DNA of 25,929 nt, taken from IMG/VR virus record IMGVR_UViG_3300024346_004390, positions 1 through 25,929 of that record; one strand, written 5' to 3'. This DNA comes from a virus. Below the pieces are notes generated by a model. The model was not told the origin of the DNA. It saw nothing but the letters and a program-made list of their open reading frames with translations, and ran no database searches. Of this stretch, positions 1 through 7,906 are shown piece after piece. The stretch's first letter is position 1, and each line of letters starts with the position of its first letter. The position numbers were made by a program, and so were the translations under genes.

Positions 1-915
1 CCTATCGCACACCTTCTCGAGTGCTTCTCGATTAAGGATGCCTCGTTCACCTGAGAATGAGTTGTATAGTGAGGACCACTCTTCCATGAACTTACCCATA
101 GTTGGCTTGCCGTTGTAGACGGCTGAGTTGTTGGCTAGTGAGCGGTATGAGTGTGACTCAAACCAGTTACCTGACTTAGCGCCGGCCATCTCACGGTCTT
201 CGAGGTCGGATAGGGAGATCATTGCTGATCGTCGTACCCCACCAACGATGACTGATTGGGCGATGACACAACAGATGTCATGGCACTCGAGTGTAGATAG
301 TCTACGACCTCGAGCCTTGTACATCATGTTGCTTACAAACTTGAAGACTGCTTCTAGCGGGGCTGGCCCTGAGGCACGACCACCGAATGTCTTGAGTCTT
401 GCACCCTTGGGGCGTACCTTGGAGGTATCCCATGTGGGGTGAACGCCAGCATATAGGCTTGCCATCAGTGTCTTGAGGGCATCACACCAGCCTTCACGGC
501 TGTCCTCGACCACGATACAAGTATCATGTGCGCGGGTGATGATTGAGGGTACAACCGCTAGTGTGTCAACACATCGACGCTCTACTGAGTAGCCTACGCC
601 GGTGCCGCACATAAGGATGTACTGGAGGTTTGCGAAAGAATCAACTGAGTCGATCTCTAGATAGGCACAGTTGTATAGGGCGGTGTGATCACGGTCAAGT
701 GCAGCACCCGCCGTCATTAAAGCCCGCATACTAGGGAAGACGTTGCGGTTAAGCACCGCTTCCTTAATGTCGGGGCGCTCGAGTAGCGATGGTTCCTTCT
801 CTGTGAAGTAATTCCACCATCGGTCTACTGTTTCGCCCCATGTCTCTCGTCGTTCTAGGTCTTCACGCCATCGGGCATAGCGTGAGATTGCGATGAATTC
901 GTTGAATGTATCCAT
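1..915 (-). CDS. nrdJ: Class II (adenosylcobalamin-dependent) ribonucleotide reductase, N-terminal part
   Basis: The frame is open from the ATG at 915 to the window edge, giving the first 305 residues; the C-terminus lies outside. The enzyme reduces ribonucleotides to deoxyribonucleotides using a cobalamin radical. Visible motifs typical of the monomeric RTPR branch are FPSMRALMTAG (60-70), NCAYL (82-86, where C83 should be the N-terminal active-site cysteine), GTGVGYSVER (104-113), GGRASGP (178-184) and GGVRRSAMISL (225-235). The thiyl-radical cysteine and the C-terminal cysteine pair are not visible. The start overlaps the dUTPase stop by one base (TAATG), which argues for translational coupling. 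It closes the nucleotide-metabolism block of the window. A class I or III enzyme is unlikely given these motifs. Confidence 0.88.
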   Translation of the reverse strand, partial: MDTFNEFIAISRYARWREDLERRETWGETVDRWWNYFTEKEPSLLERPDIKEAVLNRNVFPSMRALMTAGAALDRDHTALYNCAYLEIDSVDSFANLQYILMCGTGVGYSVERRCVDTLAVVPSIITRAHDTCIVVEDSREGWCDALKTLMASLYAGVHPTWDTSKVRPKGARLKTFGGRASGPAPLEAVFKFVSNMMYKARGRRLSTLECHDICCVIAQSVIVGGVRRSAMISLSDLEDREMAGAKSGNWFESHSYRSLANNSAVYNGKPTMGKFMEEWSSLYNSFSGERGILNREALEKVCDR

Positions 916-1478
916 TACTTGGTTCCTGTAGTTCCGAACCCCTCAGGTGAGCGGTCGGTGTCTCTATTGATTGCCTGTACGGATACAAGATCGGGAGAGA
1001 TGTAAGTTAAGAAGATGAGTTGAGCTACGCGGTCGCCATCTTGAACGGTAAACGATTGGTTACTTGTGTTCTTGAGTGCGATGCGGATCTCACCAGTGAA
1101 GTCGGAGTCGATGATTCCGACGGAGTTAGCTAAGGTGATGCCTTGCTTTGTAGATAGACCCGAACGGGGTACTAACATGGCAAAGAGGCTACGAGGTAGA
1201 TCGAGGTAGACGCCGGTACCAACCATAACGGTTTGATCTGGGGGTACTTCGACGGTTGTTGTCGATCTAATATCGTAAGCGGCAGCTCCAGTAGTAGCCT
1301 TGTTGGGCATTGGGTGCTTGGTTGATACGATCTTTACTGTGTCACGGGGGACGTAGGTGAACGACTCTACTTTGAACCGTTCTGGATTGTCGAACACTTG
1401 CTGATCTACTACTAAGTTGGTGTGGTTAGTGAATAGGGTAGAATCTGTGAGGTATTCTGTCTTATTGATCTTTGTCAT
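915..1478 (-). CDS. dut: dUTP diphosphatase (dUTPase)
   Basis: A 187-residue trimeric-type dUTPase that hydrolyses dUTP to dUMP and pyrophosphate, keeping uracil out of DNA and feeding ThyX. All five family motifs are visible: ATTGAAAYDIRS (61-72), PRSGLS (104-109), GIIDSDFTGEI (121-131), GDRVAQL (148-154) and RSPEGFGTTG (176-185). About 50 residues before motif 1 form an extension longer than the usual N-terminus and of unknown use. A longer frame begins at 1520, but the ATG at 1478 has an AAGGAG five bases upstream and is preferred. The gene is preceded by a 78-bp intergenic gap with the repeated 20-nt element, and is followed by the reductase with a one-base overlap. Confidence 0.92.
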   Translation of the reverse strand: MTKINKTEYLTDSTLFTNHTNLVVDQQVFDNPERFKVESFTYVPRDTVKIVSTKHPMPNKATTGAAAYDIRSTTTVEVPPDQTVMVGTGVYLDLPRSLFAMLVPRSGLSTKQGITLANSVGIIDSDFTGEIRIALKNTSNQSFTVQDGDRVAQLIFLTYISPDLVSVQAINRDTDRSPEGFGTTGTK

Positions 1479-1520
1479 TGTGTCTCCTTTGTTGGGTGTT
1501 GTGTGTCTAGAGTTGATCAT

Positions 1521-1544
1521 CTCTGTTATGCTTGTAGGCAGCTC
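1521..1544 (-). promoter_or_regulatory. Repeated 20-nt element, copy 1 (candidate phage-polymerase promoter)
   Basis: On the minus strand the sequence TGCCTACAAGCATAACAGAG lies in the only sizeable gap between the exonuclease and dUTPase genes, 43 bases before the dUTPase ATG. The same 20 bases occur in the same orientation ahead of the RNA polymerase gene (16640-16659). The match extends to 24 positions with one mismatch (GAGC versus GAGA at the 5' side). T7-like phages use short conserved promoters recognised by their own polymerase, so this is the natural reading, but nothing in the sequence proves the start of transcription. Confidence 0.5.
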
Positions 1545-1556
1545 GAGCTATTGGCA

Positions 1557-2285
1557 TTATTGGTACCCCGCTGGCATCCAGAACATCTCGTCATAGCTCC
1601 TAAGGATCCGTACTCCCTTAGCCTGAGCAATAGCGTCCTTCAGGGTATACTTACCGCCCTCTTTGTTAGGGCGTTGTTCATACAGCGCCATCACGCAATG
1701 AGTCCACTCAAGGGGGTTGACTGAATTAAGGGCATCTTCCGCCTTCTGAGGGCCCATCTTCCAGATGCCGCCGATGTTGTCGGTCGCATCCCCAGTAATC
1801 CACTGGCGGTGGAAGGTGTAGTCGGCTGACTGTTCGCAGATGTACTCGACATCTCTGGGGAACTCACCCTCCGCCGTCGGCTTCCAGTGATACCCCGGCA
1901 CAGTCCGCAGATCCTTATCAATGGTGACGCAGATGGCCTCGCCCCTAGCGGTAGCAATCCCCATCAGATCGTCAGCCTCTAGGTGGGCAGCACGGACCGA
2001 TGGGAAGCTCTGCTCTAGGTAGGCCATAGCATCCTTGAGGTAGGTTGGCGTGACCCTAGCGCCACGGTGGGCCTTGTATTCAGGTAACCAGCGGCGGCGG
2101 AAGTTAGTGTCTCTGGTACAGCTCAGGGCGATCTCAATTGTGTCGCATCCAGCTGGGGTCCACGCCTTGACATCGTGCTTAAGGCGGTCCTCAAGGTACT
2201 CAGGGCCGTCTGACTCAGCCCAGAAGGCTGCCTTGTAGGCGATGATGTCCCCATCTAGGATGGCCTTGGTTGGCTTAGTTATCAT
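1557..2285 (-). CDS. 5'-3' exonuclease of the FEN/Pol I N-terminal family (T7 gp6-like)
   Basis: A 242-residue nuclease expected to remove RNA primers and degrade host DNA to nucleotides. Acidic clusters of the family are visible: DGDII (11-15), EADD (103-106), TIDKD (121-125) and GDATDNIGGI (165-174), the last matching the helix-hairpin-helix entry. The ATG at 2285 is chosen over the upstream frame because GGAGG sits nine bases before it; it overlaps the end of the kinase gene by 11 bases. The position between DNA polymerase-linked genes and nucleotide-metabolism genes parallels T7-like phages. The C-terminus seems complete. Confidence 0.85.
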   Translation of the reverse strand: MITKPTKAILDGDIIAYKAAFWAESDGPEYLEDRLKHDVKAWTPAGCDTIEIALSCTRDTNFRRRWLPEYKAHRGARVTPTYLKDAMAYLEQSFPSVRAAHLEADDLMGIATARGEAICVTIDKDLRTVPGYHWKPTAEGEFPRDVEYICEQSADYTFHRQWITGDATDNIGGIWKMGPQKAEDALNSVNPLEWTHCVMALYEQRPNKEGGKYTLKDAIAQAKGVRILRSYDEMFWMPAGYQ

Positions 2286-3060
2286 GTGTATCGTCCTCCA
2301 AGTCATCGTCATTTAATAGATCATCAATCATGTCTGGGATGTCTTCGATCTCCTCGTCGTCAGTCTCCAGCATAGCCCAGAGGAGGTTGTAGAAGCCCAT
2401 CTCTACCGGAGACATGTCCTTCTTAAACAGTCTACAGGATTTGCAGTCACAACCAACCATAGACACTGGGTCGGCGTTAGTCCACGCCACAACTCGGGAG
2501 TAGAGCTTGTTCTGGAAGACTGTCTTGGAGGCACCGTTCATAAGGACCCACTCAAACAGATCTTGGTAGTCTTTATTACCACCCTCGAACTGGTTGGCTA
2601 GGTCTTCGGACTCATGGTTACGCCACTCACCCTTGGCATCTTCTAGTACCCGCCCACCATCTGAGATGAATACGGTAACGGCACCGATAGACTTAGCGTA
2701 GTTCAATTCATTCATGTAACGACAGTCATCTACAATGACTACGGTCTCTTCAAAGATTCCGTTACTCTCCAGTACCCGCTCTTCAGCTGCCTGTAGTTCT
2801 CGCCACGCTGCGTTGAACATGTTGACCCAGTGATCGGGTTCCGTTGCTCTCTTACTACCGCCAACAGTCTGACAGTAAGAACGATACAGCTCTGGGTTAG
2901 TTTCCTTACTCAGCCCCATATTCATAGCCTCATCCTTGATCGCCTTAGCGAAGGGGAGGATGACGGGGTTAAGTCCCAGCTCCTTACAGATCTTAGCAAT
3001 CTCGTTAGCTGCCGTTGTCTTACCAACTCTAGCCTTACCCGCTAATAGAATCGTAATCAT
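2275..3060 (-). CDS. Deoxynucleoside monophosphate kinase-like P-loop protein
   Basis: A 261-residue protein with an N-terminal Walker A loop, GKARVGKTT (8-16), a hydrophobic strand ending in VIVDDCRY (108-115, Walker B-like), and the overall pattern of phage dNMP kinases, which phosphorylate dNMPs to dNDPs. A CDCKSC cysteine cluster (204-209) and a strongly acidic tail (about 232-261) follow the kinase region. They are unusual and could bind a metal or a partner. The ATG at 3060 has AGGAG eight bases upstream and overlaps the previous stop as ATGA; an upstream in-frame start at 3099 is less likely. Another P-loop NTPase is possible because the substrate-binding residues are not diagnostic here. 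Confidence 0.72.
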   Translation of the reverse strand: MITILLAGKARVGKTTAANEIAKICKELGLNPVILPFAKAIKDEAMNMGLSKETNPELYRSYCQTVGGSKRATEPDHWVNMFNAAWRELQAAEERVLESNGIFEETVVIVDDCRYMNELNYAKSIGAVTVFISDGGRVLEDAKGEWRNHESEDLANQFEGGNKDYQDLFEWVLMNGASKTVFQNKLYSRVVAWTNADPVSMVGCDCKSCRLFKKDMSPVEMGFYNLLWAMLETDDEEIEDIPDMIDDLLNDDDLEDDTHDN

Positions 3061-3530
3061 TTCTTCAGTCTCCTGTATAGTGTGGCTGGTTCCCAGCATT
3101 CTTTTAACTTAAACATGTCGCAGACGAATGTCGTGCAAACTCTCGGTCTTGTCAGTCCTATGAACCTACCGAAGAAGTACCAGAATAGGCAATCTAGTAG
3201 GGTGGTGTCACAGTATCCTGACGCTTGGTGGAATAGATCATCGAGATTTAAGTCCACCTCTCCCATGTCAACCCTATGTAGCAGCACTGCACCGCCACGC
3301 TCTAACACCTCAGATCGGCACAGCTTAACACCGCCGGTAACTAGCACTAGGCATAGCTCCAGATCGTTAGAGGCCGGGACATGAATGATTGGCCCAACAT
3401 GGGTGATGTTACTTAGGCCAAAGAGCTTAGCGAAGTTACCGCCGGGCTGCTTAAGATCGTAGAAGCCAAGCTCACACCTGTACTTACTAGTGGGTCTGGG
3501 CCCAATTGCTCCCGATCTTATACTCTGCAT
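3057..3530 (-). CDS. Putative permuted papain-like (NlpC/P60, YiiX-type) cysteine hydrolase
   Basis: A 157-residue protein (from the ATG at 3530, overlapping the polymerase 3' end by 44 bases) or shorter if a non-ATG start is used; no good Shine-Dalgarno is visible, so the start is uncertain. THVGPIIHV (43-51) resembles the His-containing strand, and RPRVCTTFVCDM (128-139) the Cys-containing helix, of circularly permuted papain-fold hydrolases, in which His precedes Cys. Candidate catalytic residues are H44 and C132. Such enzymes cleave peptide or amide bonds, for instance in cell wall or lipids. The assignment is by motif style only. The stop overlaps the kinase start as ATGA. Confidence 0.45.
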   Translation of the reverse strand: MQSIRSGAIGPRPTSKYRCELGFYDLKQPGGNFAKLFGLSNITHVGPIIHVPASNDLELCLVLVTGGVKLCRSEVLERGGAVLLHRVDMGEVDLNLDDLFHQASGYCDTTLLDCLFWYFFGRFIGLTRPRVCTTFVCDMFKLKECWEPATLYRRLKK

Positions 3531-5199
3531 CGATGCGGATATTGATTCCAAGTCTTTCTCCTGCCTCTGTTGCGGAGGCTGTAATGATTTTTCCTGCCTC
3601 TTCAGCAATGCCTTCGGGACATGAGAACTGAAGTTCGTCGTGAACATATGCCATCTGGCGTACCCTACTACCGAACCTAGCCTTGAGGTTCTTGTTGGCA
3701 ACAATCATCCAGTACTTACTTAGCACAGCCCCTGCCCCCTGTAGTAGGGTATTGAGAGCGGCATGTTGTGATCGGATCGGTACTCGTCTGCCGTCAGGCA
3801 GCGTTACCTTCTTGTCCTTAAGGTAGTGGAACTCAACCTCTGCCTTCACCTTAGCTAGAGCGGGTAGAGACTCGAGGAACTTAACCTTGAGTGACTTACC
3901 TTGCTTAGCTGTGCCCTTGATGATCGACCCTACCTTGGCATCTCCAGCCCCATAGAGGAAGCCGTAGATGAATACCTTAGCGGTGTTACGGGTAGGTAGG
4001 CCAGCCATAGTCTGATTGTGTGTGTGGATGTCACCGTTTAGGATGACCTCGCCGTAGGCCCCGCCGTCATACTTGTGCATATAGTGTGCCAGCATTCTCA
4101 GCTCGAGGCCACTAAGGTCTGAACCTAAGATGACCTCGTTGTTGTACACTGGACCCCACAGTTCTCTTGCACGGTGGTCGGTAGCCACTTGTGCCATGTT
4201 AGGCTGAGCGTGGGTACATCTCCCTGTGGCTGCCCCCTGTCCGTTGACTGAGCCGTGGATACGACCGTCTCGGGAGCTAGAAGCCCGCAGTACCCAATCC
4301 TCCACCTGACCGATTAACTTAACGATGTCGAAGTACTGGACTAGCTTCTTAGCTTCGGGGTAGTCAAGATCCTCGAGTGTCTCGGAGTCAACATTAGGGT
4401 TGCCCTTCTCGGTAAGAGGGGCATCCCACCCATACTTAGTGTGCAACCTACTAGCAATCTGTTGTCTAGATCCGGGGTTGAAGACCTCGACTTCATCCTT
4501 CAGGCGCTTGCCGGTCTTCTCTGACCAGCGCTCTCTAACGATAGTAGGGAACACGGTATGCATCTCGTCTTCGATGCCGGCCTTGTCGCCTAGTAACTCC
4601 ATCAGTAACTTCTCACCAGCCTCGACGTTAAAGCCGAAGCCGGTGTTGGTCTGCTCCATTAAGATGGCAGATGATAGATGCTCAAACGCTACGATCTTCT
4701 CGTACTTGTTTTCTTGAATCCACTTGGCTTGCTTAAGGAAGATGTCATGCGCTACATGGACATCCTGTATACAGTAGTCAAGCATCTCTTGTGTAAGCGT
4801 TTCCCATGTACCAGTGTAGTTAGTCTTCTCATTACCTAGGTGTTTACCCCACGCCTCTAGTGAGTTGCCGCCAAGCGGGTGATCTCTAAGGTCTGGGTAC
4901 ATAAGCTTACTAACTATTAGGCTATCGTATACCTTAGCATTAAGCTTGAAGTTAAGTAGCCGTGTCAGACAGGTAAGGTCGAACCCAAGGATGTTATGTC
5001 CAATGAGTAGGGTAGCCTTGTTAAGATCTCTGATGAGGTCAGACTTAAGCTCGTCGCCAGTGTAAACCTTGACCTCGTTGGTATCGATGTTCTTAGTAAC
5101 AACGCAGTGGACTACAGTACCCTCACTAACAGGCCGGCCCTTACTGTCGATCACTAGCTCCATCAACCCGTTAGATTCAATGTCTATCACTAGTTGCAT
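3487..5199 (-). CDS. Family A (T7-like) DNA polymerase with 3'-5' exonuclease
   Basis: This 570-residue replicative polymerase has the proofreading acidic residues D6/E8 (DIESNGL), the Exo II segment GHNILGFDL (67-75) and Exo III YCIQD (142-146). Polymerase motif A is SDLSGLELRML (360-370, D361), motif B runs from R404 to Y416 with Tyr at the Pol I 762 position (Y412, as in T7), and motif C is VHDELQF (519-525). T7 gp5 has about 704 residues; the shortfall suggests that the thioredoxin-binding loop in the thumb is missing, so processivity may be achieved differently. AAGGAGGAG lies just before the ATG. The start lies inside the 3' end of a small coiled-coil gene. Confidence 0.95.
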   Translation of the reverse strand: MQLVIDIESNGLMELVIDSKGRPVSEGTVVHCVVTKNIDTNEVKVYTGDELKSDLIRDLNKATLLIGHNILGFDLTCLTRLLNFKLNAKVYDSLIVSKLMYPDLRDHPLGGNSLEAWGKHLGNEKTNYTGTWETLTQEMLDYCIQDVHVAHDIFLKQAKWIQENKYEKIVAFEHLSSAILMEQTNTGFGFNVEAGEKLLMELLGDKAGIEDEMHTVFPTIVRERWSEKTGKRLKDEVEVFNPGSRQQIASRLHTKYGWDAPLTEKGNPNVDSETLEDLDYPEAKKLVQYFDIVKLIGQVEDWVLRASSSRDGRIHGSVNGQGAATGRCTHAQPNMAQVATDHRARELWGPVYNNEVILGSDLSGLELRMLAHYMHKYDGGAYGEVILNGDIHTHNQTMAGLPTRNTAKVFIYGFLYGAGDAKVGSIIKGTAKQGKSLKVKFLESLPALAKVKAEVEFHYLKDKKVTLPDGRRVPIRSQHAALNTLLQGAGAVLSKYWMIVANKNLKARFGSRVRQMAYVHDELQFSCPEGIAEEAGKIITASATEAGERLGINIRIDAEYKIGSNWAQTH

Positions 5200-5329
5200 C
5201 TAGCTCCTCCTTAAGTTTCTGGATAGCTAAGTTAAGCTTATCAACTAACTTCTTAAGGTGAGCTGTCTCATTCCGAAGATCCAAGATCTCCTGATTCTTC
5301 TTTGTTGACTTCGTTATTCTTGATGCCAT
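5177..5329 (-). CDS. Small coiled-coil protein nested between holin-like and polymerase genes
   Basis: A 50-residue ORF starting at ATG 5329 with AAGGAG seven bases upstream. It overlaps the holin-like gene by 62 bases in another frame and the DNA polymerase start by 23 bases. The protein is lysine-rich at the N-terminus and then shows a leucine heptad helix ([18 protein letters not shown], 15-32, continuing to LKEEL). No signal peptide or membrane segment is visible. Regulation of translation of the polymerase by passage of ribosomes is possible. Function is unknown; the good ribosome-binding site and the helical pattern are the evidence that it is real. Confidence 0.6.
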   Translation of the reverse strand: MASRITKSTKKNQEILDLRNETAHLKKLVDKLNLAIQKLKEELDATSDRH

Positions 5330-5507
5330 GAGTGATCTCCTTTGCTTTAAGTACTGTGCGGCTGATGATATAGGTGAAGGCTAGTGCGCTGCCCATGACC
5401 ATAAGGTACAACCCCATCTCACGGTCACCTTTCATACTCTCTACTAGTCCAGCTAGTACTGGTCCAACTGATACCCAGAACTCGGTGGAGTTAATGCCCG
5501 GCTTCAT
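5268..5507 (-). CDS. Holin-like small membrane protein
   Basis: A 79-residue protein with [16 protein letters not shown] (6-21) followed by a clear hydrophobic segment (about 32-48, [17 protein letters not shown]) and then [10 protein letters not shown] and a polar tail. The STEFW...SRT..K layout recurs in small phage membrane proteins often annotated as holins, which form lesions in the inner membrane at lysis. One sure and one weak transmembrane segment can be seen. There is no endolysin next to it except, possibly, the papain-like protein beyond the polymerase, so a lysis role is only suggested. The stop lies 62 bases inside the nested coiled-coil gene. Confidence 0.5.
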   Translation of the reverse strand: MKPGINSTEFWVSVGPVLAGLVESMKGDREMGLYLMVMGSALAFTYIISRTVLKAKEITHGIKNNEVNKEESGDLGSSE

Positions 5508-5688
5508 CTTGGTACCTCCCGAATCGAATGTCTCTCTCTCCTAGCATGAGGTCAGCAATCCTCGCACACTCAGCTGGTGTGCGTGGTTGTGCCGAATCCC
5601 GGGTAGTACCGGGGTGCATACTCATAGCCATAGTAGCGCTGAAGTATGAATCCCATGCTGCTCTACGCATAATTTCAGATTGGTTCAA
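5491..5688 (-). CDS. Hypothetical protein, 65 aa
   Basis: A short hydrophilic protein, mostly helical by composition, containing [22 protein letters not shown] (split: [13 protein letters not shown] at 36-48, then LGERD). It overlaps the primase-helicase 3' end by 14 bases and the holin-like start by 17 bases, as expected in this tightly packed block. I do not recognise the family. No membrane segment, cysteine pair or nucleotide-binding motif is visible. Confidence 0.6.
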   Translation of the reverse strand: MNQSEIMRRAAWDSYFSATMAMSMHPGTTRDSAQPRTPAECARIADLMLGERDIRFGRYQDEAGH

Positions 5689-7393
5689 AGACTGCTTCTC
5701 CTTCGTCGTTAAAGGCTACATCAATTTCTTGGAGTCTACCACTCATGCGGTCATAGTAAAGAGCGGAAGCAACACCAGATCTACCAGTGAGGCGGTTCTT
5801 CAGGACACGGACGATGGTGGTATTGGCTACCTTCTCGTCTTGGTTCTGTCGATCTCGCTCAAGGGCAATCACCGTATTAGGAACTGAAGCTAAGGCTCCA
5901 GACCCACGGAGATCCTGTAGTGTGATGCGGTCTCCTTCTTCGTATGCCTTGTCTGTCTTCTTAAGCTGTGACACGATGTCAACATGGACTCCTGTTCGTA
6001 CACTGAGTGAGCGTAGCTCCTTCATCAGGGTGTCAATGATCAACCGTTCTGATCCACCGCCCTCAGTATCCTTGTTCTGGATACCCATTAGGCCAGCAGC
6101 TGCTGCTGTGATGTGATCTAGGATGATGACATCAACCTTCAGGGATACTGCCATGTACTCCATACGGGCTAACAGATTCGACATGGCGTTGTTGCCAAGG
6201 TGATCGTAGATGTATAGGGAAGTACCGGCAAGCTTAGCCTTAGCGTCGAGGTACTCTTCTTCGGAGTATGCATCGACGAACTGCACATTGATGGGCGGCT
6301 TGCCCGTCTTAGCTCGTAACTCATTCATCATCGATGCTGCTCTCATTGCTCTCACGGGTTTGTTAATGATAAGGGAAATCATATCATCCATTGTTTCCTG
6401 TGGAGATTCCTCCAACATGATAGCACCAACACTACGGCCATCCTCAAGGTGGTTCATCATAAGTTCACGAAGGATCGTTGACTTACCAGAGCCAGTACCA
6501 GATGCCCACAGTGTAATCTCACCTGATCGTTGACCGATCAAGAACTCACTGAGGTTGTCGAAAGGGAACGGATACACCCGCACCTTACTCTGATCAGTAC
6601 TAGAACAGACAGCTGAGACATGCAAGATCTCATCAGGACTATAGACCTGAGCTTCCCACAGGGCGCTGACGACTTGCCTGCCTAGGTTGGCAAGCAGACA
6701 CTCGTTAGCATCCTTGAGGGAAAGCTTAACGATCTTAGCCTTACCGGGTGGCAGTAGTGCTGACACTTCCTTGGCTGCTTCCTGTCCGGGGCCGTCCATG
6801 TCGAAGCATAGCACAACCTCCTGATAGGTAGATAGGAATGCTAGGTTATCCTTGACAGACTTGACAGCTGACGCTACCCCATTAGGTAGCGACACTACTG
6901 CCCATGTGCCGCCCAGTAGCTGACACACTGTCATGCAATCAATCTCACCTTCAGTGATGATGATTCGCTTACCGCCCTCACGCCACAGATGCTGACCGAA
7001 CAACTGTGTGCCACGGGGTGAACCCTTCCAGATGAACTGCTTGTTGGGTCCACGGATATGCTGAGCCGATAGCTCACCACTCTGGTTGTAGTAGTTAGCA
7101 ATCTCGATGTCCTTACCGTTGGCCACAGCTACCTGATAGTCGTACTTACGGGCGATGTCTTCATGGATTCGTCGGTGAGTAAGCTCACTATACGATCCTT
7201 GGATAGGCTTGAAGTCTACTGCGACTAAGTTGATCTCTGTCATTTGTTTAGTTCCTCCTGTGTGGTACTTACACGCAAAACAATAACCATGTCCGTCACT
7301 ATAGATAGCGAGGTTATCTCCGCTTCTATCGTTACCCTCCGCCGCACACTTAGGGCAGCGGTCTTTACCGATAACAACTACATCTTCATTCAA
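5675..7393 (-). CDS. Bifunctional DNA primase-helicase (T7 gp4-like)
   Basis: Read from a TTG at 7393 this gives 572 residues, close to T7 gp4 (566). A zinc-binding primase domain has CPKC (13-16) and CFAC (38-41); a TOPRIM domain has TEGEID (148-153) and DMDG (198-201); the hexameric helicase has Walker [10 protein letters not shown] (about 298-306) and a Walker B strand VDVIILDHI. It synthesises primers and unwinds the fork. AGGAGG lies five bases before the TTG; the longer ATG frame at 7450 has no ribosome-binding site. An internal ATG at 7243, just past the zinc fingers, has its own AGGAGG, so a helicase-only product like gp4B is predicted. Confidence 0.93.
   Translation of the reverse strand: MNEDVVVIGKDRCPKCAAEGNDRSGDNLAIYSDGHGYCFACKYHTGGTKQMTEINLVAVDFKPIQGSYSELTHRRIHEDIARKYDYQVAVANGKDIEIANYYNQSGELSAQHIRGPNKQFIWKGSPRGTQLFGQHLWREGGKRIIITEGEIDCMTVCQLLGGTWAVVSLPNGVASAVKSVKDNLAFLSTYQEVVLCFDMDGPGQEAAKEVSALLPPGKAKIVKLSLKDANECLLANLGRQVVSALWEAQVYSPDEILHVSAVCSSTDQSKVRVYPFPFDNLSEFLIGQRSGEITLWASGTGSGKSTILRELMMNHLEDGRSVGAIMLEESPQETMDDMISLIINKPVRAMRAASMMNELRAKTGKPPINVQFVDAYSEEEYLDAKAKLAGTSLYIYDHLGNNAMSNLLARMEYMAVSLKVDVIILDHITAAAAGLMGIQNKDTEGGGSERLIIDTLMKELRSLSVRTGVHVDIVSQLKKTDKAYEEGDRITLQDLRGSGALASVPNTVIALERDRQNQDEKVANTTIVRVLKNRLTGRSGVASALYYDRMSGRLQEIDVAFNDEGEAVFEPI
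7251..7266 (-). promoter_or_regulatory. Internal ribosome-binding site for a helicase-only product
   Basis: The minus strand reads ACCACACAGGAGGAAC here, with AGGAGG ten bases before an in-frame ATG at 7243 that lies just after the zinc-binding motif. The same 16 bases occur at 7396-7411, ahead of the main TTG start. In T7 the internal start of gene 4 likewise separates full-length primase-helicase from a helicase lacking the zinc domain. Confidence 0.6.
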
Positions 7394-7559
7394 GGGTTCC
7401 TCCTGTGTGGTCGTAGTAACATTTGATTGATCCGTTGGCAATGCCATCAAGGAATGATGTCAGCTGGTGCATTAGGAACTTGTCCTCTGGCTCCGTCTGT
7501 TCATTCACGATGGCAATCATCTGATACAGTTTCGTCTTGTCGATAGGGCACGGGCTCAT
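7386..7559 (-). CDS. Hypothetical protein, 57 aa
   Basis: An ORF from ATG 7559, which overlaps the deaminase stop as ATGA, to a TGA that overlaps the primase TTG start by eight bases. The protein begins MSPCPIDKTKLYQMIAIV and is a soluble, helical, mildly acidic sequence with no recognised motif. It fills exactly the gap that would otherwise exist between deaminase and primase. Its last codons contain the primase ribosome-binding site, so translation of this ORF may couple to the primase. Real expression is inferred from this tiling, not from homology. Confidence 0.55.
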   Translation of the reverse strand: MSPCPIDKTKLYQMIAIVNEQTEPEDKFLMHQLTSFLDGIANGSIKCYYDHTGGTLE

Positions 7560-7906
7560 AGTTTAACTAAGACTCCTTTGTCATTGGTGTACCATACTTC
7601 ATCGAACAGTTCGCAGACCCAAGGCATACAATACTTGCATGGCTTGGACATCCCAAGTTTCTTTGTTGGGCTGATTCTAAAGTTCATCAGTGTCATACCT
7701 CTTAAGGATTTTTGTTTCTTCGTGAGTTGTCGATACGCATCGAACTCACTATGAATGGTGGGGTAGGGGTAGCCCATCTCCTTAGCAAGGGGGTGGGTCT
7801 TTGCCCTGTCCTCCGTACCGTGTGAGATGATCTTGTTCTTATACAGAATGAGCGAGTGATGTGTTCTGTCCTCTCTCTCGCCCACTATGAATGAGTTAAA
7901 GTTCAC
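7556..7906 (-). CDS. Cytidine/deoxycytidylate deaminase-like protein
   Basis: A 116-residue protein with the zinc-ligand pattern of the cytidine deaminase superfamily: HSEFDA (52-57, H52 ligand and E54 proton shuttle) and SKPCKYC (87-93, C90 and C93). Deamination of dCMP or (deoxy)cytidine would supply dUMP or its precursor to the adjacent ThyX, a common phage pairing. Start is a GTG at 7906 inside the end of thyX; GGAGG lies a rather long 13 bases upstream, so coupling to ThyX translation probably matters. The substrate cannot be told from sequence; a nucleic-acid editing role is formally possible but less likely. Confidence 0.68.
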   Translation of the reverse strand: MNFNSFIVGEREDRTHHSLILYKNKIISHGTEDRAKTHPLAKEMGYPYPTIHSEFDAYRQLTKKQKSLRGMTLMNFRISPTKKLGMSKPCKYCMPWVCELFDEVWYTNDKGVLVKL

